Assembly: GCA_002069025.1 (NCBI GenBank)
Contig: MWBK01000061.1
Span: 1 to 64,000 of the forward strand
Direction of reading: 5' to 3'
DNA: 64,000 bases
DNA from: Bacteroidetes bacterium ADurb.Bin302
GTDB taxonomy: Bacteria; Bacteroidota; Bacteroidia; Bacteroidales; Paludibacteraceae
Shown: positions 8,511-16,718 of the stretch, one piece after another
How positions within the stretch are numbered: position 1 is the stretch's first letter
How the letters are laid out: every line of letters starts with the position of its first letter
Made by a program: the position numbers and the translations under genes
Notes under the pieces: generated by a model
What the model was told of the DNA's origin: nothing
The model's database searches: none
Seen by the model: only the letters and a program-made list of their open reading frames with translations

Positions 8511-9146
8511 ATGAAAACACTATTAAAAATTATTTTAATAATTTTAGCTATAATGCCGAGTGCTTGTGAGCCTATTACTCCAGCATTATATTGCTTTTCT
8601 GAAACATTGTATGCAAAAAATACATTAAACTACGATATTACCGTTCAGTGTTACTTTAGAACATTGGAAGCAGGCGAAAATTGGTGTGAACAAGAACCTA
8701 TAGCATGGTCAGAACCTATTTTACTGCAACCGGGAGAATGTAAAATGGTAATGGATTATGTACTGCCGGATTACATAAAAATATTTAGAGCTTCTGACGG
8801 AGAACTGTTAAACGATGAATTCGGATTTTCACCGACAAAAAGACTCTATGGTCTTAGTCAGAATGACGCAATTATCAATTCAAACGGAGCAGACTCATTA
8901 GGTACAATAATAGAAGGAAAAGGAGCTCTCAATGGTGAATCGGGTATGTGTTTATCGTCGGAACGTTACTTATTTGAAAACGTTCCATGGGATGTATATC
9001 CTATTTTCATAGACAATCTAAGTTGTGATTATATGCCGGAAGATAACGATAATGAATTAAGAAAACAACTGTACAAAGAACAACTTGATGGTTATTCGGT
9101 ACTAGGCTGTTTTGAAATGAATCCCAATGCCGAATGCTTTAAATAG
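8511..9146 (+). CDS. small lipoprotein of unknown function, partner of astacin gene
   Basis: A 211-residue protein with a lipoprotein signal peptide (MPSAC; cysteine at residue 19). The rest is globular with nine further cysteines, no repeat and no domain I recognise. It starts one base after the stop of the protease gene and ends just before a terminator, so the two are co-expressed. By position it could be a partner, inhibitor or chaperone of the protease, but nothing in the sequence shows this. Confidence 0.8.
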   Translation: MKTLLKIILIILAIMPSACEPITPALYCFSETLYAKNTLNYDITVQCYFRTLEAGENWCEQEPIAWSEPILLQPGECKMVMDYVLPDYIKIFRASDGELLNDEFGFSPTKRLYGLSQNDAIINSNGADSLGTIIEGKGALNGESGMCLSSERYLFENVPWDVYPIFIDNLSCDYMPEDNDNELRKQLYKEQLDGYSVLGCFEMNPNAECFK

Positions 9147-9162
9147 GCATATTATAAAACAT

Positions 9163-9201
9163 AAAAATAAAGACAGAAGAAAAACTTCTGTCTTTATTTT
9201 T
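9163..9201. terminator. bidirectional terminator between astacin operon and rsmA
   Basis: AAAAATAAAGACAGAAG (9163-9179) and CTTCTGTCTTTATTTTT (9185-9201) form a 17-bp perfect stem with a 5-base loop. A and T tracts on either side let it work for the plus-strand operon and for rsmA on the minus strand. Confidence 0.93.
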
Positions 9202-9217
9202 ATACCAACGTACAACA

Positions 9218-9991
9218 TTAAACGCTTAGCATCTTTGTAAGCTGAACAAATTCAGCCACACTCAATTGTTCGGGACGCTGATTAAAAATTTCGTTGTCTG
9301 CTACAAAATTAGGAGGAAATATCGACTTAAGAGAGTTGCGCAATGTTTTGCGTCTCTGATTAAATGAGGTTTTAATAACCGTTTTAAATAAGACCTCATC
9401 ACAATCAAGTTTCTGCACATTATTTCGCCTCATACAGATAACTGCAGAATCGACCTTTGGTGGTGGATTAAAAACACCGGGAGGAACAGTAAATAAATAT
9501 TCTATATCATAATAAGCTTGTAATAGAACACTCAATATTCCGTATGCTTTTTTACCCGGCTTTGATGCTAAACGCTCTGCCACTTCTTTTTGCAACATCC
9601 CACTGATAAAAGGTATACGCTCCTTATTATCTAGGGCTTTAAAGAAAATTTGACTCGAAATATTATATGGGTAATTGCCAATTAACACAAATGACTCGCC
9701 ATTAAAAAGTTTAGACAAATCGTATTTTAAGAAATCATCAAAAATAATGCGACCCTCTAAAGCGGGAAAATTCTCTTTTAAATAATCCACCGATTCGCTG
9801 TCCAATTCTATTACTTGTAAATCAACATTAGAATCTTGCAACAGAAATTGAGTAAGGACTCCCGTTCCCGGACCTATTTCTAACACATTAACATATTTAT
9901 CCGTCTTTATTGTCTCTGCAATGCGCTTTGAAATATTCATATCCTTGAGGAAATGTTGTCCTAAGTGCTTTTTCGGTTTTACGTATGTCAT
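9218..9991 (-). CDS. rsmA: 16S rRNA dimethyladenosine transferase RsmA (KsgA)
   Basis: SAM-dependent enzyme that dimethylates two adjacent adenosines in the 3' hairpin of 16S rRNA during small-subunit assembly. N-terminal KPKKHLGQHFL is the family signature; the SAM motif LEIGPGTGVLT follows, and the catalytic motif is N-Y-P-Y in IGNYPYNISS. I chose the ATG at 9991-9989 (MTYVKPKKHLGQ, 257 residues) although the frame is open 32 codons further upstream, because that upstream part contains a TATCTTTG promoter box and the family begins at this position. It diverges from a GtrA-like gene across a palindromic promoter. Confidence 0.95.
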   Translation of the reverse strand: MTYVKPKKHLGQHFLKDMNISKRIAETIKTDKYVNVLEIGPGTGVLTQFLLQDSNVDLQVIELDSESVDYLKENFPALEGRIIFDDFLKYDLSKLFNGESFVLIGNYPYNISSQIFFKALDNKERIPFISGMLQKEVAERLASKPGKKAYGILSVLLQAYYDIEYLFTVPPGVFNPPPKVDSAVICMRRNNVQKLDCDEVLFKTVIKTSFNQRRKTLRNSLKSIFPPNFVADNEIFNQRPEQLSVAEFVQLTKMLSV

Positions 9992-10003
9992 TTGTATAAT
10001 TTG

Positions 10004-10023
10004 TTTATCTTTGCAAAGATAAA
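10004..10023. promoter_or_regulatory. 20-bp palindrome: face-to-face -7 boxes of rsmA and GtrA-like gene
   Basis: TTTATCTTTGCAAAGATAAA is a perfect 20-bp palindrome. It contains TATCTTTG on the plus strand (10006-10013) and on the minus strand (10021-10014), so the two divergent transcripts would start across each other. No good -33 TTTG is found for either direction. Confidence 0.6.
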
Positions 10024-10040
10024 TAAAACCATCGACTGCT

Positions 10041-10538
10041 ATGATAAACCGCTGCGGTAAATTCATACATTCCGTCTTAATAAACATTTTCGACTTCTTC
10101 TTCCCTGTTTTTCAGAGATGGATGCCAAAAGAAGTATACCATTATTTGGCATGCGGGACAATTAATACCTTATCAGATTGGGTTTTATATTTCTTGATTT
10201 ACAATTATGTAGTTCATAAACAAATTGTTGATTTAGATTTTATTGCATTTTCTCCTCATATCGCGAGCTTAATTATTGTAACCCCAATAACATTTTTCAT
10301 AGGCTTTTGCCTATCAAAATATGTTACATTTACTCAGTCAAACATTCAGACAAACCAACAAATAAAAAGATACGCTTATATTTTGGCCGCTAATTTCTTA
10401 ATCAGTTATTTTGGACTAAAACTATGCTGTGAAGTTCTTAATATTTGGGCAACCCCTGCAAAGATGATAACCACGGTTTTCACTACCCTATTCAGCTATT
10501 TCACGCAAAAGTATTATTCGTTCAAAAAAAAGAAATAA
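10041..10538 (+). CDS. GtrA-like membrane protein
   Basis: A 165-residue protein with four hydrophobic segments (about 35-55, 72-95, 107-127, 135-152) and the GtrA-family pattern: a start region MPKEVYHYLACGTINTLSDW, the loop FCLSKYVTFTQS, and a basic C-terminus. GtrA-family proteins help move lipid-linked sugars across the inner membrane. It sits two bases upstream of a flippase-like membrane gene, which fits a role in envelope glycan or lipid transport. The ATG at 10041 lies about 20 bases after the predicted transcript start. Confidence 0.8.
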   Translation: MINRCGKFIHSVLINIFDFFFPVFQRWMPKEVYHYLACGTINTLSDWVLYFLIYNYVVHKQIVDLDFIAFSPHIASLIIVTPITFFIGFCLSKYVTFTQSNIQTNQQIKRYAYILAANFLISYFGLKLCCEVLNIWATPAKMITTVFTTLFSYFTQKYYSFKKKK

Positions 10539-10539
10539 A

Positions 10540-11538
10540 ATGGATGAATTACTAGAAAAAGGACACAGCTTGATTGATAGGTATTATAAATTTATTAAAA
10601 TACTTATTATGGTTTGTGCATACGCTTATCTGGCTTATGTACTTGTAAACTTTAAAGGCTATAATGAGTTTTTTAATAGTTTCAAAAACATTTCTGCATT
10701 TCGCACTATACTACTTGTGCTTGCAGCGCTTTTAATACCATGTAACTTGTTGTTAGAATCAATGAAATGGCAACATCTATCAAAAAAGCTTCAACCGGTT
10801 TCATTGTTTAAAGCATATAAATCGGTTTTAATGGGCTTAACAGTTGGTTTCTTTACTCCTAACCGAATAGGAGATCCTTTAGGAAGAGTTCTTATATTAA
10901 ATGCATGCAATCGCACAAAAGGAATTGTACTTTCTGTTATTGGAGTTCTTGGACAAACATTCTCTACTCTGGTTTGCGGATTGACAGCCGGTATATTGCT
11001 AATCGTTTTTTCGCCATTTGAATCTATAAAGGATTCCTTAAATATACAGATCGCATCTATACTGCTTATAATATCTTTTATCTCTCTCTATTTTACCTTA
11101 CCTCTTTGGGGGAAGATATTATTCCAACGCAACAGATTTAAAAGACTAAGGAGCTTATTAGAAGCCATATCATACATAAACCCACGCAGTTTGTTCTATG
11201 TTACATTTTTATCCCTAATTAGATACATTGTGTATTGTTCGCAATATTATTTCTTACTGCGTTTCTTTGATGTAGAACTATCAGTAACTGATGCTGCAAT
11301 GATACTTCCATTAAATTATTTGATGGTATCTGTAACTCCAACAATAGCATTTTCCGAATTAGGAGTGCGAGGCTCATACGCAGTGTTATTTATCGGAGCA
11401 TTTGCGTCAAATACTGTCGGAGCAGCACTTGCAGGTATGTCAGTATGGTTCATTAATTATGTGATACCAATGATGGTAGGTTCTATTTTTGTAGGAAAAA
11501 TGAAAAAGCAAGGAGAAAGCACTACTGCTAATCTATAA
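10540..11538 (+). CDS. lysylphosphatidylglycerol synthase TM region / UPF0104 family membrane protein
   Basis: A 332-residue polytopic protein with 7-8 predicted membrane segments. The conserved features are the E-S-M-K-W pattern near residue 71, GLTVGFFTPNRIGDPLGR near residue 97-115, and SELGVRGSYA near residue 270, typical of the MprF-N-terminal-like (AglD/UPF0104) flippase family. It has no aminoacyl-transfer domain. It starts one base after the stop of the GtrA-like gene, so both are probably made together and act in the inner membrane on lipid-linked substrates; the substrate is not evident. Confidence 0.82.
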   Translation: MDELLEKGHSLIDRYYKFIKILIMVCAYAYLAYVLVNFKGYNEFFNSFKNISAFRTILLVLAALLIPCNLLLESMKWQHLSKKLQPVSLFKAYKSVLMGLTVGFFTPNRIGDPLGRVLILNACNRTKGIVLSVIGVLGQTFSTLVCGLTAGILLIVFSPFESIKDSLNIQIASILLIISFISLYFTLPLWGKILFQRNRFKRLRSLLEAISYINPRSLFYVTFLSLIRYIVYCSQYYFLLRFFDVELSVTDAAMILPLNYLMVSVTPTIAFSELGVRGSYAVLFIGAFASNTVGAALAGMSVWFINYVIPMMVGSIFVGKMKKQGESTTANL

Positions 11539-11588
11539 AAATTATATGATATAAGGTTTTATTAAGATTATCAAAGATGCATTTGAGT

Positions 11589-11596
11589 TAACTTTG
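11589..11596 (+). promoter_or_regulatory. -7 box immediately upstream of porX
   Basis: TAACTTTG ends at 11596, six bases before the porX ATG at 11603. No good -33 box is visible. A TTG (11594-11596) in frame with porX is part of this box and is therefore unlikely to be the start codon. Confidence 0.5.
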
Positions 11597-11602
11597 ACAG
11601 CA

Positions 11603-13156
11603 ATGAAACAAATACGTATTCTTTGGGCTGATGACGAAATAGATTTGTTGCGCCCTCACATAATTTTTTTAGAAAGTAAAGGATATTCTGTAACTGCTGT
11701 CAATAGTGGTCAAGATGCTATTGATGCATGCAACGAGAATAACTTTGAGGTAGTGTTTTTGGATGAAAACATGCCGGGAGTAAGCGGATTGGAGACTCTA
11801 CTACAAATAAAAAAACAACATCTGGAATTGCCTGTTATTATGATAACCAAAAGCGAAGAGGAGGATATCATGGAACAAGCTATTGGACAAAAAATATCCG
11901 ACTACCTTATAAAACCTGTAAATCCTAACCAGATTCTTATGGCAATTAAAAAGGTTGTACAAGCTCAGGATATTATTTCACAAAGGACCACGACCAATTA
12001 CCAATCAGAGTTTATGCGTATTAGTATGCAGATAAATGATTCATTCAATACTGATGATTGGAAGAAAGTATACAAGAACTTGGTTTTCTGGGAATTAGAA
12101 TTAGAACAAGCCAATAACAATATGGACGAAATGTTGCAAATGCAAAAAAATGAAGCCAATGCAACATTCGTAAAATTCATAAAAAAGAATTATGAAAATT
12201 GGTTCAAGGAAAACAATGCGCGCCCATTAATGAGTCCCGATATATTTAAAACAAAGGTATTCCCTCTATTGGATAATGGGGAAAAGGTATTTTTTGTATT
12301 AATTGATAATCTTAGACTTGACCAATGGCGGGTAATGCAAAAAGAATTGGCAAAATGGTTTAATTTTACTGATGATGATACTTTCTTTAGCATCTTACCA
12401 ACGGCAACTCAATATTCGCGTAATGCAATCTTCTCAGGATTGATGCCTTCACAAATAAGAAAGATGTATCCGGAATTATGGGTTGACGAAGAAGAAGATG
12501 AGGGTAAAAATATGAATGAAGAAGCCTTAATACAAACTCAACTAGACCGTTTTAGAAAAAAATACAAATTCTCATATAACAAAATAAATACCAATCAGGC
12601 CGGAGAAAAACTTAACGAAGGCATTAAACAGTTGCTTGATAATCCGCTTAATGTTGTAGTGTTTAATTTTGTGGATATGCTTTCGCATGCACGTACAGAG
12701 GTAAAATTGTTTAGAGAACTAGTTCCTGATGAAGCTGCATATCGTTCTTTGGTTTTGTCGTGGTTTAAGCATTCGTCAATAGCTGAATTCTTTAAAATCC
12801 TATCAGAAAGTGGCGTTTCGGTTGTACTTACAACAGATCATGGTGCTATACGAGTAAAAAATCCGGTTAAAGTAATAGGCGACAAAAATACGAATGTCAA
12901 TCTTAGGTATAAAGTCGGCAAGAATTTGAACTACGATAAGAAAGATTTCTTAGTAATTAATAAGCCGGAACTAATCGGACTACCTTCTCCAAACATTAGT
13001 TCTACATATGTTTTCTCATCTAATGATGATTTTATAGCATATCCAAACAATTATAATTACTACGTATCATATTATAAAGACACATTCCAACACGGTGGCA
13101 TTTCACTTGAGGAAATGATTATCCCAATAATAAGTATGAAAGCTAAGAAACAATGA
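11603..13156 (+). CDS. porX: PorX-type response regulator with PglZ domain (type IX secretion regulator)
   Basis: Residues 1-120 are a receiver domain (ILWADDEIDLL with the acidic pocket at D10/D11, phospho-acceptor D54 in VVFLDEN, conserved K near 106 in YLIKPVNP). The remainder carries a PglZ domain of the alkaline phosphatase-like fold (FVLIDNLRLDQWR, FVDMLSHART, LTTDHGAIRV), with metal-binding Asp and His residues. This is the architecture and length (517 residues) of PorX, which with PorY and SigP controls type IX secretion genes in Porphyromonas. The ATG at 11603 gives an N-terminus matching the family. The stop overlaps the next gene as ATGA. No histidine kinase is adjacent. Confidence 0.93.
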   Translation: MKQIRILWADDEIDLLRPHIIFLESKGYSVTAVNSGQDAIDACNENNFEVVFLDENMPGVSGLETLLQIKKQHLELPVIMITKSEEEDIMEQAIGQKISDYLIKPVNPNQILMAIKKVVQAQDIISQRTTTNYQSEFMRISMQINDSFNTDDWKKVYKNLVFWELELEQANNNMDEMLQMQKNEANATFVKFIKKNYENWFKENNARPLMSPDIFKTKVFPLLDNGEKVFFVLIDNLRLDQWRVMQKELAKWFNFTDDDTFFSILPTATQYSRNAIFSGLMPSQIRKMYPELWVDEEEDEGKNMNEEALIQTQLDRFRKKYKFSYNKINTNQAGEKLNEGIKQLLDNPLNVVVFNFVDMLSHARTEVKLFRELVPDEAAYRSLVLSWFKHSSIAEFFKILSESGVSVVLTTDHGAIRVKNPVKVIGDKNTNVNLRYKVGKNLNYDKKDFLVINKPELIGLPSPNISSTYVFSSNDDFIAYPNNYNYYVSYYKDTFQHGGISLEEMIIPIISMKAKKQ

Positions 13157-14055
13157 TTCAAGCTCCGTTTTTACATATAGGCAGCCATATCTGTATTCTA
13201 TCACCATCAGGTGTTGTCAATCCTGATTTTGTATGGAATGCAAAAGACGTTTTAGAGTCATGGGGACTTATTGTTACTATAGGAAAATCGGTTTTTGCTG
13301 CGAATGGTCGTTTTGCAGGTACAGACGAAGAACGCATCGCTGATATACAATCTGCTATAGATGATAATAATTGTGATGCGATTTTGTGTAGTCGCGGCGG
13401 CTATGGATTAGCGAGAATAATTGATAAGATTGATTTCTCAAAATTACAAGAAAGACCGAAATGGATACTCGGATTTAGTGATATTACACTCATTCACAGC
13501 GCATTATCTTTGCATGGCATTACATCAATACATAGTATAATGACTAAAAATTTAGCACTACAAGCTAAGGAAGAGCCTGCATTACGTCTAAAACAATTGC
13601 TTTTTGGTGAATTGCCAAGTTATTCAATTGGTTATGAACGATTTAACAAAAAAGGAACTGCATTAGGTAATTTAGTTGGAGGGAACTTATCTGTTATATA
13701 CGGACTTCGCGGAACAGCATTTGATTTACAAGCTAAAAACAACATACTTTTTATAGAAGACGTATGCGAACCTCTATATCACATTGACCGAATGATACAA
13801 AATATTAGACTCGGTGGTATTTTTAATCAGATTTCCGGTTTAGTTGTAGGACAGTTTACTGATATTCAAGAAGATACAAGTTTCCCGGATGGTGTATACG
13901 GGATAATTGAAAACGCAGTAAAAGATTATTCTTTCCCGGTTTGTTATGGTTTTAATGCCGGACATACAGATTATAATCTTCCATTAATATTAGGACACAA
14001 AACAAGTCTCTCTGTAAGCGACAACGGAGATTCTATACTTACACAAAACATATGA
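13153..14055 (+). CDS. LD-carboxypeptidase (S66 family muropeptide carboxypeptidase)
   Basis: Cytoplasmic serine peptidase that removes the terminal D-alanine from muramoyl tetrapeptides in peptidoglycan recycling. The nucleophile motif is in CSRGGYGLAR (about residues 79-88), with the glutamate in FIEDVCEPLYHIDR and the histidine in AGHTDYNLPLILG near the C-terminus, the Ser-Glu-His arrangement of S66. Length 300 is normal and no signal peptide is seen. It overlaps porX upstream and the CPBP protease downstream by ATGA junctions, so all three are translated as a chain. Confidence 0.92.
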   Translation: MIQAPFLHIGSHICILSPSGVVNPDFVWNAKDVLESWGLIVTIGKSVFAANGRFAGTDEERIADIQSAIDDNNCDAILCSRGGYGLARIIDKIDFSKLQERPKWILGFSDITLIHSALSLHGITSIHSIMTKNLALQAKEEPALRLKQLLFGELPSYSIGYERFNKKGTALGNLVGGNLSVIYGLRGTAFDLQAKNNILFIEDVCEPLYHIDRMIQNIRLGGIFNQISGLVVGQFTDIQEDTSFPDGVYGIIENAVKDYSFPVCYGFNAGHTDYNLPLILGHKTSLSVSDNGDSILTQNI

Positions 14056-14984
14056 AATTAATCGGTATATTTGATAAAAGCAATAATTTTATAAAAAGTT
14101 TGGTAATTATTTTAGTACCATGCTTCTTATTTTGCTTTTCGTACACAATCATTCTTTTAATTGCTAAACTATCCGGAACTGATTTAAACGTAATCGCAAC
14201 AGACAAATCATGGATGGAGCAAGTTCAATTATTTACATCAATATCCGTTTTCATTTTAGGCGCTGTGGTTTGTGCATCTTTACTTGATAAACACCCTTTT
14301 AGCTATATATCAGCAAATAAATCGGTAAAAATTCCTATTTATATTCTTGCTATTTTTTGCCTGTTTTTCTCAGTTCCCTTAATTAACTTCACCACCGAAA
14401 TAAATAGTCAAATACATCTGCCTGATGCACTAAAAGAGCTTGAAGATTACTTACGTTCAATGGAAGAAGCATCCCAAAATATGACAAAATTGTTTTTATC
14501 CGGGAATGGTTTTAAGGATTATCTATTTACAATATTTTTAATGGCTTTAATACCTGCTGTTGGGGAGGAGTTTTTTTTCAGGGGGATCTTACAATCGTAT
14601 CTAAAAAGCCTAACAAATAATAATCACGCAGCTATTTGGTTGACAGCTTTTATATTCAGTTTAATACATTTTCAGTTCTTAGGATTCATACCGCGTATGT
14701 TGCTAGGAGCACTACTCGGTTATTTATTAGTCTGGACAGGATCAATTTGGGTTCCTATAGTTGCTCATTTTACAAATAATGCATTGGCAGTTACGGGTTA
14801 TTGGCTACTACAACACAAATATATAGATGTTGATATAGACAATGTAGGTGTGGGTGATGATTTAATAATCAATGTGCTATTGCCAACAGCTATTTTAGGA
14901 ATATTGCTATTTTTATTACGTCATTTATCTTCATCACCTGAAACAGGTAATCCCAAAGCTTGGCGCTCCTTACGACGTAAATAA
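14052..14984 (+). CDS. CPBP family intramembrane glutamic endopeptidase
   Basis: A 310-residue protein with about eight membrane segments and the three CPBP (Abi) motifs: EEFFFRG (the EExxxR motif, near residue 171), FSLIHFQ (near 200) and HFTNNALAV (near 237). Members are related to the Rce1 prenyl-protein protease; bacterial targets are mostly unknown. Translation is coupled to the LD-carboxypeptidase by ATGA. The last 64 bases overlap, tail to tail, the gene on the other strand (14921-15649). Confidence 0.9.
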   Translation: MKLIGIFDKSNNFIKSLVIILVPCFLFCFSYTIILLIAKLSGTDLNVIATDKSWMEQVQLFTSISVFILGAVVCASLLDKHPFSYISANKSVKIPIYILAIFCLFFSVPLINFTTEINSQIHLPDALKELEDYLRSMEEASQNMTKLFLSGNGFKDYLFTIFLMALIPAVGEEFFFRGILQSYLKSLTNNNHAAIWLTAFIFSLIHFQFLGFIPRMLLGALLGYLLVWTGSIWVPIVAHFTNNALAVTGYWLLQHKYIDVDIDNVGVGDDLIINVLLPTAILGILLFLLRHLSSSPETGNPKAWRSLRRK

Positions 14985-15649
14985 TAAACAATACCAAATT
15001 CTTTGGCTCTATTTTGCATTTCTTCGGTCCCTAATTCGGCATAAGCTTTCTCTATTTGATCCCAAAGATTTAAGATAAGTGCATCTGCCTGAATACGCAA
15101 TTTTTGAACTGATTCCAAATATCTGTCTGTATTCTTTTTTGATACTTTCTTTGTTTGGAAACTATCACAAAATTGATCATAATGAACTGAAACTTTGCTT
15201 ATTGCTGGATTATAAATAGGAGCTCCACCACTGCGTGTACGCTCGCTTTCACCATCGATAATATTCTTGCCCCATTCAATCAGCAACATCTCTGTACTCA
15301 AATCAGGAACTGAATAATTATCAGGTAATAGTTTGTATAATAGTTTCTTCTCAGGTTTAATCTCGTTACGTTGGCAAGATAGATTCAATACTTGAATAAA
15401 ATGTGAAATATACATACGAACCATTCGCACTTGATTCTGGTACTTTTGATTTTTTGCAAACTGAGTTTCAACAGAAGTTTTATATTCAGCTATCGCTCTC
15501 TCAAAAAAAGGAATAAAGGCACTAATCTCATGCACTATCTTTGAAGAGTAAGGAACATTTTCTGCACCTTTTAATTCATATTGCTTGCGAGCAACCTGAA
15601 GAGCTCTCATTCGAGCTGCGTCAGTATTAGGTAAACGTCGATATGGCAT
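14921..15649 (-). CDS. conserved hypothetical protein, 242 aa
   Basis: A soluble, mostly helical protein with many basic residues, starting MPYRRLPNTDAARMRAL and ending near LRRKERQALGLPV. I recognise no domain. It has no signal peptide and no membrane segment. The frame uses normal codons throughout and is long, so it is very probably a gene. It converges on and overlaps the CPBP protease gene by 64 bases. A 14-base palindrome TTTACCGAGGTAAA (15674-15687) lies 25 bases upstream of its ATG and could be an operator. Confidence 0.75.
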   Translation of the reverse strand: MPYRRLPNTDAARMRALQVARKQYELKGAENVPYSSKIVHEISAFIPFFERAIAEYKTSVETQFAKNQKYQNQVRMVRMYISHFIQVLNLSCQRNEIKPEKKLLYKLLPDNYSVPDLSTEMLLIEWGKNIIDGESERTRSGGAPIYNPAISKVSVHYDQFCDSFQTKKVSKKNTDRYLESVQKLRIQADALILNLWDQIEKAYAELGTEEMQNRAKEFGIVYYLRRKERQALGLPVSGDEDK

Positions 15650-15735
15650 GGCTTTTTTCGATTAAATTATTGATTTACCGAGGTAAAAATAGAAACAATA
15701 ATTGAAACGAAAAAACTTTTCAACAAAAAAAATAT

Positions 15736-16716
15736 TTATTTTTTTCTACAAAGCAAGGATTTAGCAAAATTTAGTAGTACAATATTCTTATTATCAGAGC
15801 ATTGTAAATTCTTTATAGATTCGACTGATTCATTAAAATAAAAATTCATCTTCTCTTCGCACCGAAAATCCACTCCGGTTTTTTTGTATATTTCAGTGAT
15901 TGCAGCAATTTTATCGGAAGCATGTTTTGGATCATTATTTGCTACCCAATTTTCTAATTCAGCCTTGGTCTCTGCTTGTGCTAAAGAACTAGCTTCAATA
16001 AGTAAAAATGTCTTTTTATTAGCAAGTATGTCGCCTCCTATATTTTTACCGAAAACAAGTTTATCTCCAAATACATCCAGATAATCATCACGTAATTGAA
16101 ATGCTATACCTATGTTTATACCAAAATTATATAAACAATTGGCATCTTGGTCATTGGCACCGCCTATAATAGCACCGATTTTTAAACTTCCTGCAAGTAG
16201 CACAGCTGTTTTTAGGCGTATCATTTCTATATAGTCTACCATAGAAACATCCGTACGTGTTTCGAACTCCATATCATACTGCTGACCATCGCAAACTTCT
16301 AATGCAGTCTGAGAAAACACATCAAGAACTTTCTTTAATACATTAGGAGGACAATCGGCTATTAGCTTGTATGCCTCAATAAGCATTGCATCACCGGATA
16401 ATATTGCAGTATTATCATTCCAACGTTTATGCACTGTGGGTTTACCTCTACGCGTATCTGCTTTGTCCATAATATCATCGTGCAAAAGAGTGAAATTATG
16501 GAAAACCTCCAAAGCTATTGCAGGATTAACCGCACTTTGCAAGTCATCTGTATATAGATTACAAGCCATTAATGCTAAAACCGGACGTAGGCGCTTTCCG
16601 CTTAAAGAAAGAACATATTCTATGGGATCGTACAAACCGATCGGTTCTTTCTTCCAATTCATACTAACTATGGCTTGCTCAACCAAAGCAAACAATTCGT
16701 CTTGTGTTTTTTGCAT
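15736..16716 (-). CDS. polyprenyl synthetase (short-chain, FPP/GGPP type)
   Basis: Trans-prenyl diphosphate synthase with the first aspartate-rich motif in LLHDDIMDKADTRRG (DDxxD near residue 83) and the second in FQLRDDYLDVFGD (DDxxD near 213). The residues before the first motif (FHNFTLLHDD, with aromatic side chains at positions that limit chain length) favour a short product such as farnesyl or geranylgeranyl diphosphate. Length 326. It lies two bases after ddl, forming a ddl-prenyl synthase operon. A second synthase is encoded at 25430-26392. Confidence 0.9.
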   Translation of the reverse strand: MQKTQDELFALVEQAIVSMNWKKEPIGLYDPIEYVLSLSGKRLRPVLALMACNLYTDDLQSAVNPAIALEVFHNFTLLHDDIMDKADTRRGKPTVHKRWNDNTAILSGDAMLIEAYKLIADCPPNVLKKVLDVFSQTALEVCDGQQYDMEFETRTDVSMVDYIEMIRLKTAVLLAGSLKIGAIIGGANDQDANCLYNFGINIGIAFQLRDDYLDVFGDKLVFGKNIGGDILANKKTFLLIEASSLAQAETKAELENWVANNDPKHASDKIAAITEIYKKTGVDFRCEEKMNFYFNESVESIKNLQCSDNKNIVLLNFAKSLLCRKK

Positions 16717-16718
16717 AT

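Noticed and set aside
9992..10087. N-terminal extension of rsmA by 32 codons
   Set aside because: The extension covers the palindromic promoter and the start of the divergent gene, and the family begins at MTYVKPKKHLGQHF.
15674..15687. Palindrome TTTACCGAGGTAAA upstream of the unknown gene at 14921-15649
   Set aside because: A single 14-base palindrome in AT-rich DNA without a neighbouring promoter box; too weak to claim as a regulatory site on its own.
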